Notes under the pieces: model-generated
The model's database searches: none
Told to the model about the DNA's origin: nothing
The model's input: only the letters and a program-made list of their open reading frames with translations
Shown here: positions 21,601-28,671 of the stretch, one piece after another
Numbering within the stretch: the stretch's first letter is position 1
Layout: each line of letters starts with the position of its first letter
Source: Odontesthes bonariensis
Lineage: Eukaryota > Chordata > Actinopteri > Atheriniformes > Atherinopsidae
NCBI RefSeq assembly: GCF_027942865.1
Contig: NC_134507.1
Coordinates: forward strand, 1,664,425-1,728,424
Reading direction: 5' to 3'
DNA length: 64,000 nt
Program-made: the position numbers and the translations under genes

Positions 21601-24410
21601 TGCATTGTGGGGGATGTAGGCAGCAGCAGATCATTTAAAATCTGTTCCAAGCTGCTTTATAGACTCACCTGAAGCCTGCACAGGTGAGTCTCTCACACCA
21701 TCGGTTTGATGGGAAAAGGTTTCCGAACAAAGCTGAAGCCGCCGTGTTTCTGCCACCAACTCGAAGTCAAAGCGACGTCCTGTAACCTGAGATTTAACCC
21801 GTAGAAATAAGACTTCCCTCCTTGCTCCGGCAGGCTTCATCGCGGCGGACATCCAGGGCACGGGCACCTTCACGCAGCTGTTCCTCATCACCGACTACCT
21901 GGAGAACGGCTCCCTGTACGACTACCTGAAGATGACCACGCTGGACACGCAGTCGCTGCTGCGGCTGGCCTACTCGGCGGCCTGCGGCCTCTGCCACCTG
22001 CACACGGAGATCTACGGCACGCAGGGCAAGCCGGCCATCGCCCACCGGGACCTGAAGAGCAAGAACATCCTGGTGAAGAAGAACGGCACCTGCTGCATCG
22101 CCGACCTGGGCCTCGCCGTCAAGTTCAACAGGTGAGCCGAGTCTGACGCGCAGCGCCGCGTTTGGGCCGAGGTAATAATCCGTTATAACACCGACCTGCT
22201 CTTTGTGTTGCCATAGCGACACCAATGAGGTGGACATCCCTCTGAGCACCCGGGTGGGGACGAGACGCTACATGGCCCCCGAGGTCCTGGACGAGAGCCT
22301 CAACAAGAACCACTTCCAGGCCTACATCATGGCCGACATGTACAGCTACGGCCTGGTGGTCTGGGAGATGGGCAGGCGCTGCGTCACCGGAGGTACGTGC
22401 ACGCTCACAGGCACGCACATCCTCTTTGAAACCTTTGAACCCACTCAGTGGCTTGTCTGACCGTAACAAATCGCCCGCAGAGTTGTTCATCGCGTCACTG
22501 ATGCGATGCGAGACTTAAACACAGGAGCAGAAACGGGTTCAGCTTGTTTTCATGTGGAAAACATGAAAAAGGTCAGAAGTTGGAACAGCTTTGTTCATAG
22601 AAAAGGATCAAAAAGGGTAAAAATAAAAGAAAAACATTGTGATGTCATCAGTGATGTCACCACATGTAAATCAGGTGATTAAATTCACTCCCTCCTTAAA
22701 CTTTGGGTCCCACTTTATCTCTGATTGGAACCTGTTAAAATAAATGTTTCCTTTAAAAACCTAAAATTACAAAATGAAGTTAAAGTCCAGTTGGAAGGAA
22801 TATTTCTGCTGTTTTAAAATGAAGAAAGGATCGTTTTTCAGCTGCTTTTCGGGGTCCAGTTTGTTTTGTAAACGCTGTTCTCAGGAAGGTTTGAATAAAG
22901 TTGGAATAAAGTTGGAACAGGTGAGTGCAGCTGTGCTCTCTCTGCAGGTATGGTGGAGGACTACCAGCTGCCCTACTACGACATGGTGCCCTCTGACCCG
23001 TCCTACGAGGACATGCTGGAGATGGTGTGCGTTAAAGGACTGAGGCCCACCGTGTCCAACCGCTGGAACAGTGACGAGGTGAGAAACCGAAACCAGCGGC
23101 TCTCTGGGCTCACCAGAACCGGCCGGGAGGTTTTAATGAAACAGGAAACAGAACTACAGAAGCAGAAATCAGGATTAAACACAAGAAACACAGATTTATG
23201 AAGTGTTTGGAACATCTGGATGTTGGGCAAACAATCATTTTAATGCTGAATATGAGTAACAGTTCTGTAAACGTGAACTGAGCTACAGCTAACAGGAAGC
23301 GTTTGGCCGTTAGCTCCTGCAGCTAACAGGAAGCGTTTGGCCGTTAGCTCCTGCAGCTAACAGGAAGCGTTAGGCCGTTAGCTCCTGCAGCTAACAGGAA
23401 GAGTTTAGCCGTTAGTTCCTGCAGCTAACAGGAAGAGTTTGGCGGTTAGCTCACGCAGCTAACAGGAAGAGTTTGGCCGTTAGCTCCTGCAGCTAACAGG
23501 AAGAGTTTGGCCGTTAGCTCCTGCAGCTAACAGGAAGAGTTTGGCCGTTAGCTCACGCAGCTAACAGGAAGCGTTTGGCCGTTAGCTCACGCAGCTAACA
23601 GGAAGCGTTTGGCCGTTAGCTCACGCAGCTAACAGGAAGCGTTTGGCCGTTAGCTCACGCAGCTAATAGGAAGCGTTTGGCCGTTAGCTCACGCAGCTAA
23701 CAGGAAGCGTTTGGCCGTTAGCTCCTGCAGCTAACAGGAAGCGTTTGGCCGTTAGCTCCTGCAGCTAACAGGAAGGGTTTGGCCGTTAGCTCCTGCAGCT
23801 AACAGGAAGCGTTTGGCCGTTAGCTCCTGCAGCTAACAGGAAGCGTTTGGCCGTTAGCTCCTGCAGCTAACAGGAAGCGTTTTGCCGTTAGCTCCTGCAG
23901 CTAACAGGAAGCGTTTTGCCGTTAGCTCCTGCAGCTAACAGGAAGCGTTTGGCTGTTAGCTCGTGCAGCAACAGGAAAAAATAAGAGTAATTACGTGGAA
24001 ATGTGTTCAGAATCCAATGTGATGTCATCAGTGATGTCACCAAATGTAAATCAGGTGATTAAATTCACTTTAAACGGTGTTAAAATGTTTAGTTTCCTTT
24101 AAGAAATGTGAAGTTTCCTTTAATAAATGTTTAGTTTCCTTTAATAAATGTGAAGTTTCCTTTAAAAACGCCTCAGAGCTTAAAGGGTTAAAGGTTCTGT
24201 TGGCTGGATCAGAAGCAGCTCGTCCTCAGGAACAGGTTCTGAAGGTTCTGAATGTTCTGAAGGTTTCTAACTTTGTTTCCGCAGTGCCTTCGAGCCATGC
24301 TGAAGCTGATGTCAGAGTGCTGGGCCCATAACCCCGCCTCCCGCCTCACCATCCTCAGAGTCAAGAAGACGCTCGCCAAGATGGTGGAGTCCCAGGACAT
24401 CAAGATCTGA
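9481..24410 (+). CDS. bmpr1a: BMP receptor type IA, ten coding exons (5' start exon not found)
   Basis: A transmembrane serine/threonine kinase that binds BMP ligands, is phosphorylated in its GS box by type II receptors, and signals through Smad1/5/8. Ten exons join in frame into about 503 residues plus stop (human BMPR1A is 532). In order: cysteine-rich ectodomain with [10 protein letters not shown] and TRRTIECC, one membrane segment, GS box [11 protein letters not shown], then a kinase with [23 protein letters not shown], the type I form [18 protein letters not shown] and the C-terminus VESQDIKI. The ectodomain fits BMPR1A better than BMPR1B. The exon with the start codon and signal peptide lies upstream and was not found, so which fish paralogue this is stays open. 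Two introns hold large minisatellites. Kinase exons are GC-rich at third positions. Confidence 0.93.
9674..11629. repeat. Minisatellite, 31-bp unit, ~62 copies, in bmpr1a intron
   Basis: GC-rich units of AGAGCCCACGGGCGCC plus GGCACGCCGTGTTTC, 31 bp each, with a 32-bp variant carrying AGGAGCC. The array starts 30 bp after the splice donor. Because 31 is not a multiple of three and the unit lacks stop codons, all three plus-strand frames stay open for over 640 codons. Each unit ends in GTGTTTCAG, which looks like a 3' splice site core. Confidence 0.98.
11736..11838 (+). CDS. bmpr1a: bmpr1a exon: mid ectodomain
   Basis: Acceptor TGTGTCGCCAG, donor GTAGGA. It encodes [16 protein letters not shown] and [14 protein letters not shown], the conserved cysteine framework of the ligand-binding domain. 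The donor is followed by a run of 12 Cs. Confidence 0.95.
12216..12660 (-). mobile_element. L2-like LINE 3' end fragment in intron
   Basis: Read on the minus strand, it ends in the fish LINE tail around ATTCAAAGTGCTTCAC. It encodes a broken C-terminus resembling [17 protein letters not shown] then [10 protein letters not shown], matching the better-preserved copy at 61142-62330. Truncated and inactive. Confidence 0.7.
12718..12817 (+). CDS. bmpr1a: bmpr1a exon: end of ectodomain
   Basis: Acceptor TTGATTGACAG, donor GTAACC. It encodes [14 protein letters not shown] and [15 protein letters not shown], the last cysteines of the ectodomain. It ends after the first base of a glutamate codon. Confidence 0.95.
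12894..12981 (+). CDS. bmpr1a: bmpr1a exon: transmembrane segment
   Basis: Acceptor TTTCTCTGCAG, donor GTAGGACC. It encodes a hydrophobic stretch beginning [10 protein letters not shown] and ending ICVTVVCYY. Its last bases, CTACAG, and its donor are repeated about 82 times in the downstream intron. Confidence 0.93.
12982..17535. repeat. Splice-donor minisatellite, ~56-bp unit, ~82 copies
   Basis: The array begins at the first intron base. Each unit (56 bp, or 54-55 bp with a shorter T run) carries GTAGGACCAGCTGAGCCC, a pyrimidine tract CATTTCCCCTTTT, AAAACCACCTAAAAACATC and CTACAG, then the next GTAGGA. So each unit repeats the exon-intron junction CTACAG|GTAGGA. The last ~27 bp of the unit match the end of the transposon that starts where the array stops. 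The array makes up 90% of this 5,057-bp intron. Confidence 0.98.
17509..17966. mobile_element. GGGGACATTT MITE-like element (copy 2, inverted)
   Basis: Reverse-complement match to 8847-9405: TTCAGTTCTGATCATAAC, CCAAGTTTTCAATTATTT and GTGGACAGAAATGTCCCCC. Its outer left end is replaced by the 56-bp array, whose units contain that end. Copies 1 and 2 flank bmpr1a ectodomain exons in opposite orientation. Confidence 0.75.
18039..18174 (+). CDS. bmpr1a: bmpr1a exon: juxtamembrane and GS box
   Basis: Acceptor GTGTGTTACAG, donor GTACGG. It encodes [20 protein letters not shown] then [13 protein letters not shown], the glycine-serine box phosphorylated by type II receptors. It ends on a codon boundary. 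Confidence 0.96.
18175..18650. other. Intron, no element recognised
   Basis: AT-rich intron sequence without clear repeat termini. Confidence 0.4.
18656..19022. mobile_element. CAGGGTG...CACCCTG non-autonomous DNA element
   Basis: Termini CAGGGTG and CACCCTG are flanked on both sides by ATTAG (18651-18655 and 19023-19027), a likely 5-bp target duplication. The interior is rich in GGTCTTAAA-like repeats in both orientations. It ends 54 bp before the next exon, so it contributes to the acceptor region. Superfamily uncertain, hAT-like by termini. Confidence 0.6.
19077..19269 (+). CDS. bmpr1a: bmpr1a exon: kinase N-lobe
   Basis: Acceptor CCTCCTGCAG. It encodes [18 protein letters not shown], the glycine loop, the catalytic lysine in VAVKVFF, and RHENIL. 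The only workable donor is CCTGT|GTGGGT, which leaves a T as the last exon base. The split codon then reads TGC (Cys) where the family has Gly. Confidence 0.9.
19270..21833. other. Intron with AT-rich and possible repeat content
   Basis: 2.5-kb intron. 19430-20690 is AT-rich, partly reminiscent of dispersed fish repeats, but I could not fix termini. 21190-21340 resembles a degraded LINE tail. 20270-20420 looks unique. No exon seen. Confidence 0.4.
21834..22131 (+). CDS. bmpr1a: bmpr1a exon: kinase core
   Basis: Acceptor TGCTCCGGCAG, donor GTGAGC. It encodes [17 protein letters not shown] (L45 region that sets Smad choice), then [16 protein letters not shown] with the catalytic Asp, and ADLGLAVKF. 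Confidence 0.97.
22217..22392 (+). CDS. bmpr1a: bmpr1a exon: activation segment and C-lobe
   Basis: Acceptor TTGCCATAG, donor GTACGT. It encodes [26 protein letters not shown] and [16 protein letters not shown]. The activation segment and APE motif are intact. Confidence 0.96.
22393..22947. other. Intron; holds one of two copies of a 53-bp block
   Basis: 22638-22690 (GTGATGTCATCAGTGATG...) is almost identical to 24018-24070 in the next intron. Otherwise nothing recognised. Confidence 0.7.
22948..23078 (+). CDS. bmpr1a: bmpr1a exon: kinase C-lobe
   Basis: Acceptor CTCTCTGCAG, donor GTGAGA. It encodes [33 protein letters not shown] and SNRWNSDE. Length 131 bp. Confidence 0.96.
23288..23976. 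repeat. Minisatellite, 34-bp unit, ~20 copies, in bmpr1a intron
   Basis: Units of CTAACAGGAAGCGTTTGG plus CCGTTAGCTCCTGCAG. Variants include AGAGTTT for GCGTTT and CACGCAG for CCTGCAG, clustered in neighbouring copies, which suggests block duplication. Each unit contains the near-palindrome GCTAAC/GTTAGC. Confidence 0.97.
24285..24410 (+). CDS. bmpr1a: bmpr1a last coding exon
   Basis: Acceptor GTTTCCGCAG. It encodes [20 protein letters not shown] and [15 protein letters not shown] followed by TGA at 24408-24410. The conserved C-terminus confirms the end of the receptor. Confidence 0.96.
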   Translation, partial: CLRAMLKLMSECWAHNPASRLTILRVKKTLAKMVESQDIKI

Positions 24411-24900
24411 CCGCCCTCCCCCTTCACCTCCTCCAACCGGAGCGACCGCCTCCTTCACCTGGAGGAGGCGGAGTCTGGGAGGAGGAGGAGGCGGAGTCTG
24501 GGAGGAGGAGGAGGCGGAGTCTGGGAGGTGAAACGTAAAGGACCCGTCTCAGGGCTGAGCTCTGCTCCACCTCCAGCCGGGCTCGACGCTTTCTGTGAAA
24601 GCCAAACAAGACGATTAAAGTCATTAATGAGGGCAGAGGAGGTGGGCGGGGCTCTGGATGCTCTGATTTGTCTGCGGACCCCTTCGAGGACCCCTTCGAG
24701 CGGCCTTCCTCCACTTCTGCCTGTTTGAAAACGCTCAAAATGCCAGTTTTTTTGTTGTTTCTCCTCTTCAGGACTGAGTTCTCCTGCCATACTGAAATAT
24801 ATCTCGGCTCTTAGAGTAATTATACACAGAATGAGGTACTTTTATTATTATAATTAAACGTGAGCCTGTAAATAAATGTTCTCATGAGAGGATCTGAGAC
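24411..24900 (+). other. bmpr1a: bmpr1a 3' UTR (proximal part)
   Basis: Follows the stop codon. It contains three tandem copies of a 23-bp GGAGGAGGCGGAGTCTGG block at 24461-24528. AATAAA at 24871-24876 is a candidate early polyadenylation signal. The UTR may run to about 26070, since 24900-26070 has no repeats or genes and ends in AT-rich sequence. No transcript evidence is available. Confidence 0.45.
24871..24876 (+). terminator. bmpr1a: Candidate polyadenylation signal, bmpr1a
   Basis: AATAAA 460 bp after the stop codon. Canonical hexamer; usage unknown. Confidence 0.4.
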
Positions 24901-26679
24901 CCAGAACACTTCGCTGCAGTGGTGTCGACATCCAGCCGCCTCCTCCCAAAGGAGATGGAGGGGTCGCCATGGAGACGTCTGCCGTCCTGTCCGTCTGTCT
25001 GTCCACTTCCTGTCCGTCTCCGTCTGTCCGGTAGGAGGCGGTCCAACGCCTCAGTGGGTGGAGCCAGACAAAGAAACGCCGTCAGATGTTAAGGCCTCAG
25101 CGGACGCCATGAATAATGTTGTTGGTTGTTATTGGTTACTGAAAACGCAGAAATGTGATCACACTCACGACTTTTGTTTAGTTTTATTTAAAAAAATCGA
25201 TTTTAAAATTAATAACACTTCAAACCAAACCAACCAGCACAGAAGAAGAAAGCAGGTTTACTGTGTTTGGCTCCTCCCACTGAGGTTCAGCTCCTCCAAT
25301 CAGGTGACTGCTGTTGTTAGTTGAAATTATTAGTTAAATATGAGGTGTGGGGGGGGTAAACTGGCTCCAGGTTACAGGAAGCAGACGGGTTTAAACCGGC
25401 GGCGATATTTAAAAAGTTCCTCTTAAGATTTACACATTCAACAGCCCGGCCTGCTCTCATTGGTCAGCTCTGTGGCCTGATGTTTAAAATGATTGGACGG
25501 GACACCCGGAGGCCAAATCGGCGTAAAAGAAACAGCCGTCTGACTTCACAAGGACTCAGAAACGCCCCGTTTTCCCTCTGATGTCATCACTCTGACATGT
25601 TTGTAGGTTTAAATCTTACGACCGGCTCGTATCTGCTCCTGTAACCAGCTGCTGCTCAGACATTTTGTTCGCCACGCGGTCACATGACCAGCGGCTGTTC
25701 CACCCGATCGATGTAATTCAGACGCTAACAGTTTCCCCCCGCTTCCAGTGTTTGTGCTAAGCTACGCTAAAGCCCCCCGAGCCCCTCGGACTGTTCCTTT
25801 AAGCGTGGGCGCCCGCTCCTCGGCAGCAGGGCGGCGTGCACGTGAGGGCTCGGCGTGCATGTGTGTGGGCGCCCCTGGTGTTGTATTTAAACGCAGTAAC
25901 CGTAGTGTTTCTCTGTAACCCAGTAATCTCTGATATGTAAATCTTTCCTGTCTGTTGTTGTTTTGTACAGCATCTGGTTTGGTGCCTTATGAGTTTACCA
26001 AGAAATGAAAAACTCAGTATAAAGTCTGTCCAATGTACCCATTTTTAAGTAAATAACCTTATTTTAGTACACAAAGCGCCGGCGTCCACTCTGCTTCTTT
26101 CTACTTATTTACTGTTGCATGTTGTTTTCATTCAGATTTACCTGGAAAAAAACCTGAAAATTTAAGCTTTTTCTGCTTAGAAAGGATAAAAGCAACATGA
26201 ATCTGGTGATTTAACTGTCATACTCACAGATCGTCTGCTTCCAGCTGTGGTTTAATGAGTTTAAAACATTCATTTCTAACTGTTTATTGCTCAATTTTTA
26301 CTTTAAAGTTCCATACAGTCTGAGCAGAGCTCCCCCTGCTGGACAAACCGACACACTGCTGCAGATGTCAAACTTTCAGGGTTTTATTACTGCTGAATTT
26401 GATGGTCAGAACCAGTGGTGGAAGTACTGAAGTGTAGTACTGAAGTAAAAGTACTCTATTGGTTGTCTTTCAATGTCTAGGCCATTTTGATGAAGAATGC
26501 AGGTATAGCTACTGGTAATACTTAAGCCTCTACAGAAGTCACTGTTAGTAAAAACTATAAGCAACATTGAAGCTGACAGAGCCACCTGATTGGTTTAAAC
26601 ATATTTTTGTGTAGGCAACGTTATGGCAAAACTGCATTTATAAAATGTAGAAGTCAAAAGTATGCATTATTATTTTTAC
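24901..26679. other. Possible distal bmpr1a 3' UTR and intergenic DNA
   Basis: No second gene seen. The 146-codon ORF from 24884 has no recognisable domain. Confidence 0.4.
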
Positions 26680-27352
26680 TTAAAGGGGAACTCCGGGGCA
26701 TTTGAAGCGCGTTTCCATTGCTAGAGGTTGTCAAATACTGCCAGTAGGACACAGAGAGGTGCGTATCGGCGCTCCCTGTGTGGAGATCGCGCTGTTCGCT
26801 CAGCCTGTCATGCGAGGCTAATACGTGGTGGCTAAGGGGCAAATGCTAACCCTTCCACGTAAAACAACAACTTGCACACTGCAGAAACGTCACACCACTT
26901 TATAACCCATCCGACAATAAAGTCACAAGCCTTACCATCAAAACCATATGCATGGTTCTCACATTACTGGCATGGGGACGTTACAAAACAACTTTATAAA
27001 CAGCATGTAACTCACCGGCTGGTTGTAGGCTCGCGGATGTGAATAATAATCCCATATACAAAACAATTATCTTCTCTAGAAAAACCGCGTTCAAGTATTT
27101 AAAACATTACAACAATATTACTGGGCATGTATTTTGTGTTTGTTGGATGGTTTATAAAGTGGTGTGACATTTCTGCTGTGTGCAAGTTGTTTTACGTGGA
27201 AGGTTTATTATTGCCCCTTGGCCACCACGTATTAGCCTCGCATGACCGGCTGCGTACAAGGAGCGCAGATACGCATCTCTCTGTGTCCTGTCAGTATTTG
27301 ACAACCTCTAGCAATGGAAACGCGCTTCAAATGCCCCGGAGTTCCCCTTTAA
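26680..27352. mobile_element. TTAA-flanked foldback element (copy 1)
   Basis: Bordered by TTAA at 26680-26683 and 27349-27352. Ends TTAAAGGGGAACTCCGG and CCGGAGTTCCCCTTTAA form perfect inverted repeats that continue inward past GCGCGTTTCCATTGCTAG. The left arm is about 450 bp, while the right arm has lost its inner half. The TTAA borders suggest a piggyBac-type MITE. ORFs are repeat shadows. Confidence 0.8.
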
Positions 27353-27690
27353 AGCTGCTCAGAACTGAACTAACTCTGGTTCTGCCTCAGATTCTGGGTT
27401 TATGTTCATGTTGGAACATGTTTCAGTGAATCTCTGCAGCTGTTACCATGGAAACATCTGCAGATATTCACTTTAAAGCTGCTCAGAACTGAACTAACTC
27501 TGGTTCTGCCTCAGATTCTGGGTTTATGTTCATGTTGGAACATGTTTCAGTGAATCTCTGCAGCTGTTACCATGGAAACATCTGCAGATATTCACTTTAA
27601 AGCTGCTCAGAACTGAACTAACTCTGGTTCTGCCTCAGATTCTGGGTTTATGTTCATGTTGGAACATGTTTCAGTGAATCTCTGCAGCTG
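27347..27690. repeat. 124-bp tandem repeat, ~2.8 copies
   Basis: CTTTAAAGCTGCTCAGAACTG occurs at 27347, 27471 and 27595, exactly 124 bp apart. Copies are nearly identical. The foldback element sits in the TTAA of the first copy. Confidence 0.95.
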
Positions 27691-27807
27691 CTTTTATATA
27701 AAATAAATGAGGCTGATCGGGACCTTTAGAAGTCATGTGACTTCAAATTGAACATCATAGTTCAACCTTTAACCTCTACAACTAAGTTGTTTTTTCAATA
27801 TGAATAT
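27691..27807. other. Short non-coding gap
   Basis: Nothing recognised. Confidence 0.4.
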
Positions 27808-27815
27808 ATTTTAAA

Positions 27816-28367
27816 TAGGGCTGGGTGAGTTAATTATTTAATCTGGCATTATTTTTTGTGCCTTTAATGGTTAGGAAAGTTCAGGGGGCAGAACACTCAA
27901 CCCACTACACCACGGACCACCCGTTTTATTATTTAGTGAAAGTAATCTTTGGATCCACCAAACATGGAGAAGAGTACGGAACTTTTACTCGGCCATTTTC
28001 ATGTTAAAGTTCTTCCAGACGGCGGAGTCGACAGAACCAAAGTCATCTGTAAACACTGCCAAGTTGAATTGTCTTCTCAGCGTAGTAGTTCCAGTCTAAA
28101 ATATCACTTAAAGGCAAAACACACAACTGATAGCAGCAAGTCATTCAAGGAAACAGACAGTGGAGCGAGGCTTCTACATAAAAACTACAGAAAGATGCTG
28201 ATGTTAAAAGTGTGTTTGCACAGCAAATGTTATGGCACTTTCATTCATATGGCAGCACATTTAAAATAAAGCTAAATGCTAAAAGCTATACGCTACTTTT
28301 GGGTTCTGAGTACAAATGAAATCATGTGATTAATTAGATTAAACATTTGAATCGTTGCCCAGCCCTG
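27816..28367 (+). mobile_element. hAT element with intact BED-finger ORF (copy 1)
   Basis: Ends TAGGGCTGGG and CCCAGCCCTG are flanked by a perfect 8-bp duplication ATTTTAAA (27808-27815 and 28368-28375), the hAT signature. The transposase catalytic part is deleted and only the N-terminal BED-finger exon remains. It lies between bmpr1a and rps27a. Confidence 0.93.
27955..28269 (+). CDS. BED-type zinc finger ORF of a deleted hAT transposase
   Basis: An intact ORF from 27949 to 28269. The likely ATG reads MEKSTELLLGHF, because the same start (MEKGTELLLGHF) opens copy 2 at 34202. It carries a BED-like finger, CKHCQVELS...HLKAKH (C-x2-C, H-x4-H), expected to bind DNA. No RNase H-like catalytic domain or dimerisation domain follows. 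The last ~20 residues after LLHKNYRKM are probably read-through of a deletion junction. It is about 95% identical to copy 2. Expression is unknown. Confidence 0.6.
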   Translation, partial: PPNMEKSTELLLGHFHVKVLPDGGVDRTKVICKHCQVELSSQRSSSSLKYHLKAKHTTDSSKSFKETDSGARLLHKNYRKMLMLKVCLHSKCYGTFIHMAAHLK

Positions 28368-28494
28368 ATTTTAAAGAAACCTTTAAACATTTATTTTGTT
28401 GAGCTGCTCCTGAACGCCTCAGTAACTCCAGGTTCCACCATGATGGCGGCGTGTTAATGACCACACAGACTCGCAGGTGTCAGACTTCCTGGCC

Positions 28495-28500
28495 TTTATT
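28495..28500 (-). terminator. rps27a: rps27a polyadenylation signal
   Basis: AATAAA on the minus strand, 22 bp past the stop codon. Such a short 3' UTR is usual for ribosomal protein genes. Confidence 0.85.
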
Positions 28501-28521
28501 GTCAGCGCACTCAGACCCCGC

Positions 28522-28671
28522 CTACTTGTCCTCGGGCTTGTTGAAGCAGTACGTCAGGCAGCACTTCCCGCAGTAGTGGCGGTCGAAGTGGCTCGCCATG
28601 AAGACGCCGGCGCCGCACTCGTCAGCGGGACACTCGCGCCTCAGCCGGTGGATCTTACCGTTCTCGTCCAC
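28522..28671 (-). CDS. rps27a: rps27a coding exon 5
   Basis: Encodes [19 protein letters not shown], then [14 protein letters not shown] and NKPEDK, stop TAG at 28522-28524. Acceptor TTTCGTCTCCAG on the minus strand. Contains the zinc-binding cysteines. Confidence 0.97.
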   Translation of the reverse strand: MDENGKIHRLRRECPADECGAGVFMASHFDRHYCGKCCLTYCFNKPEDK

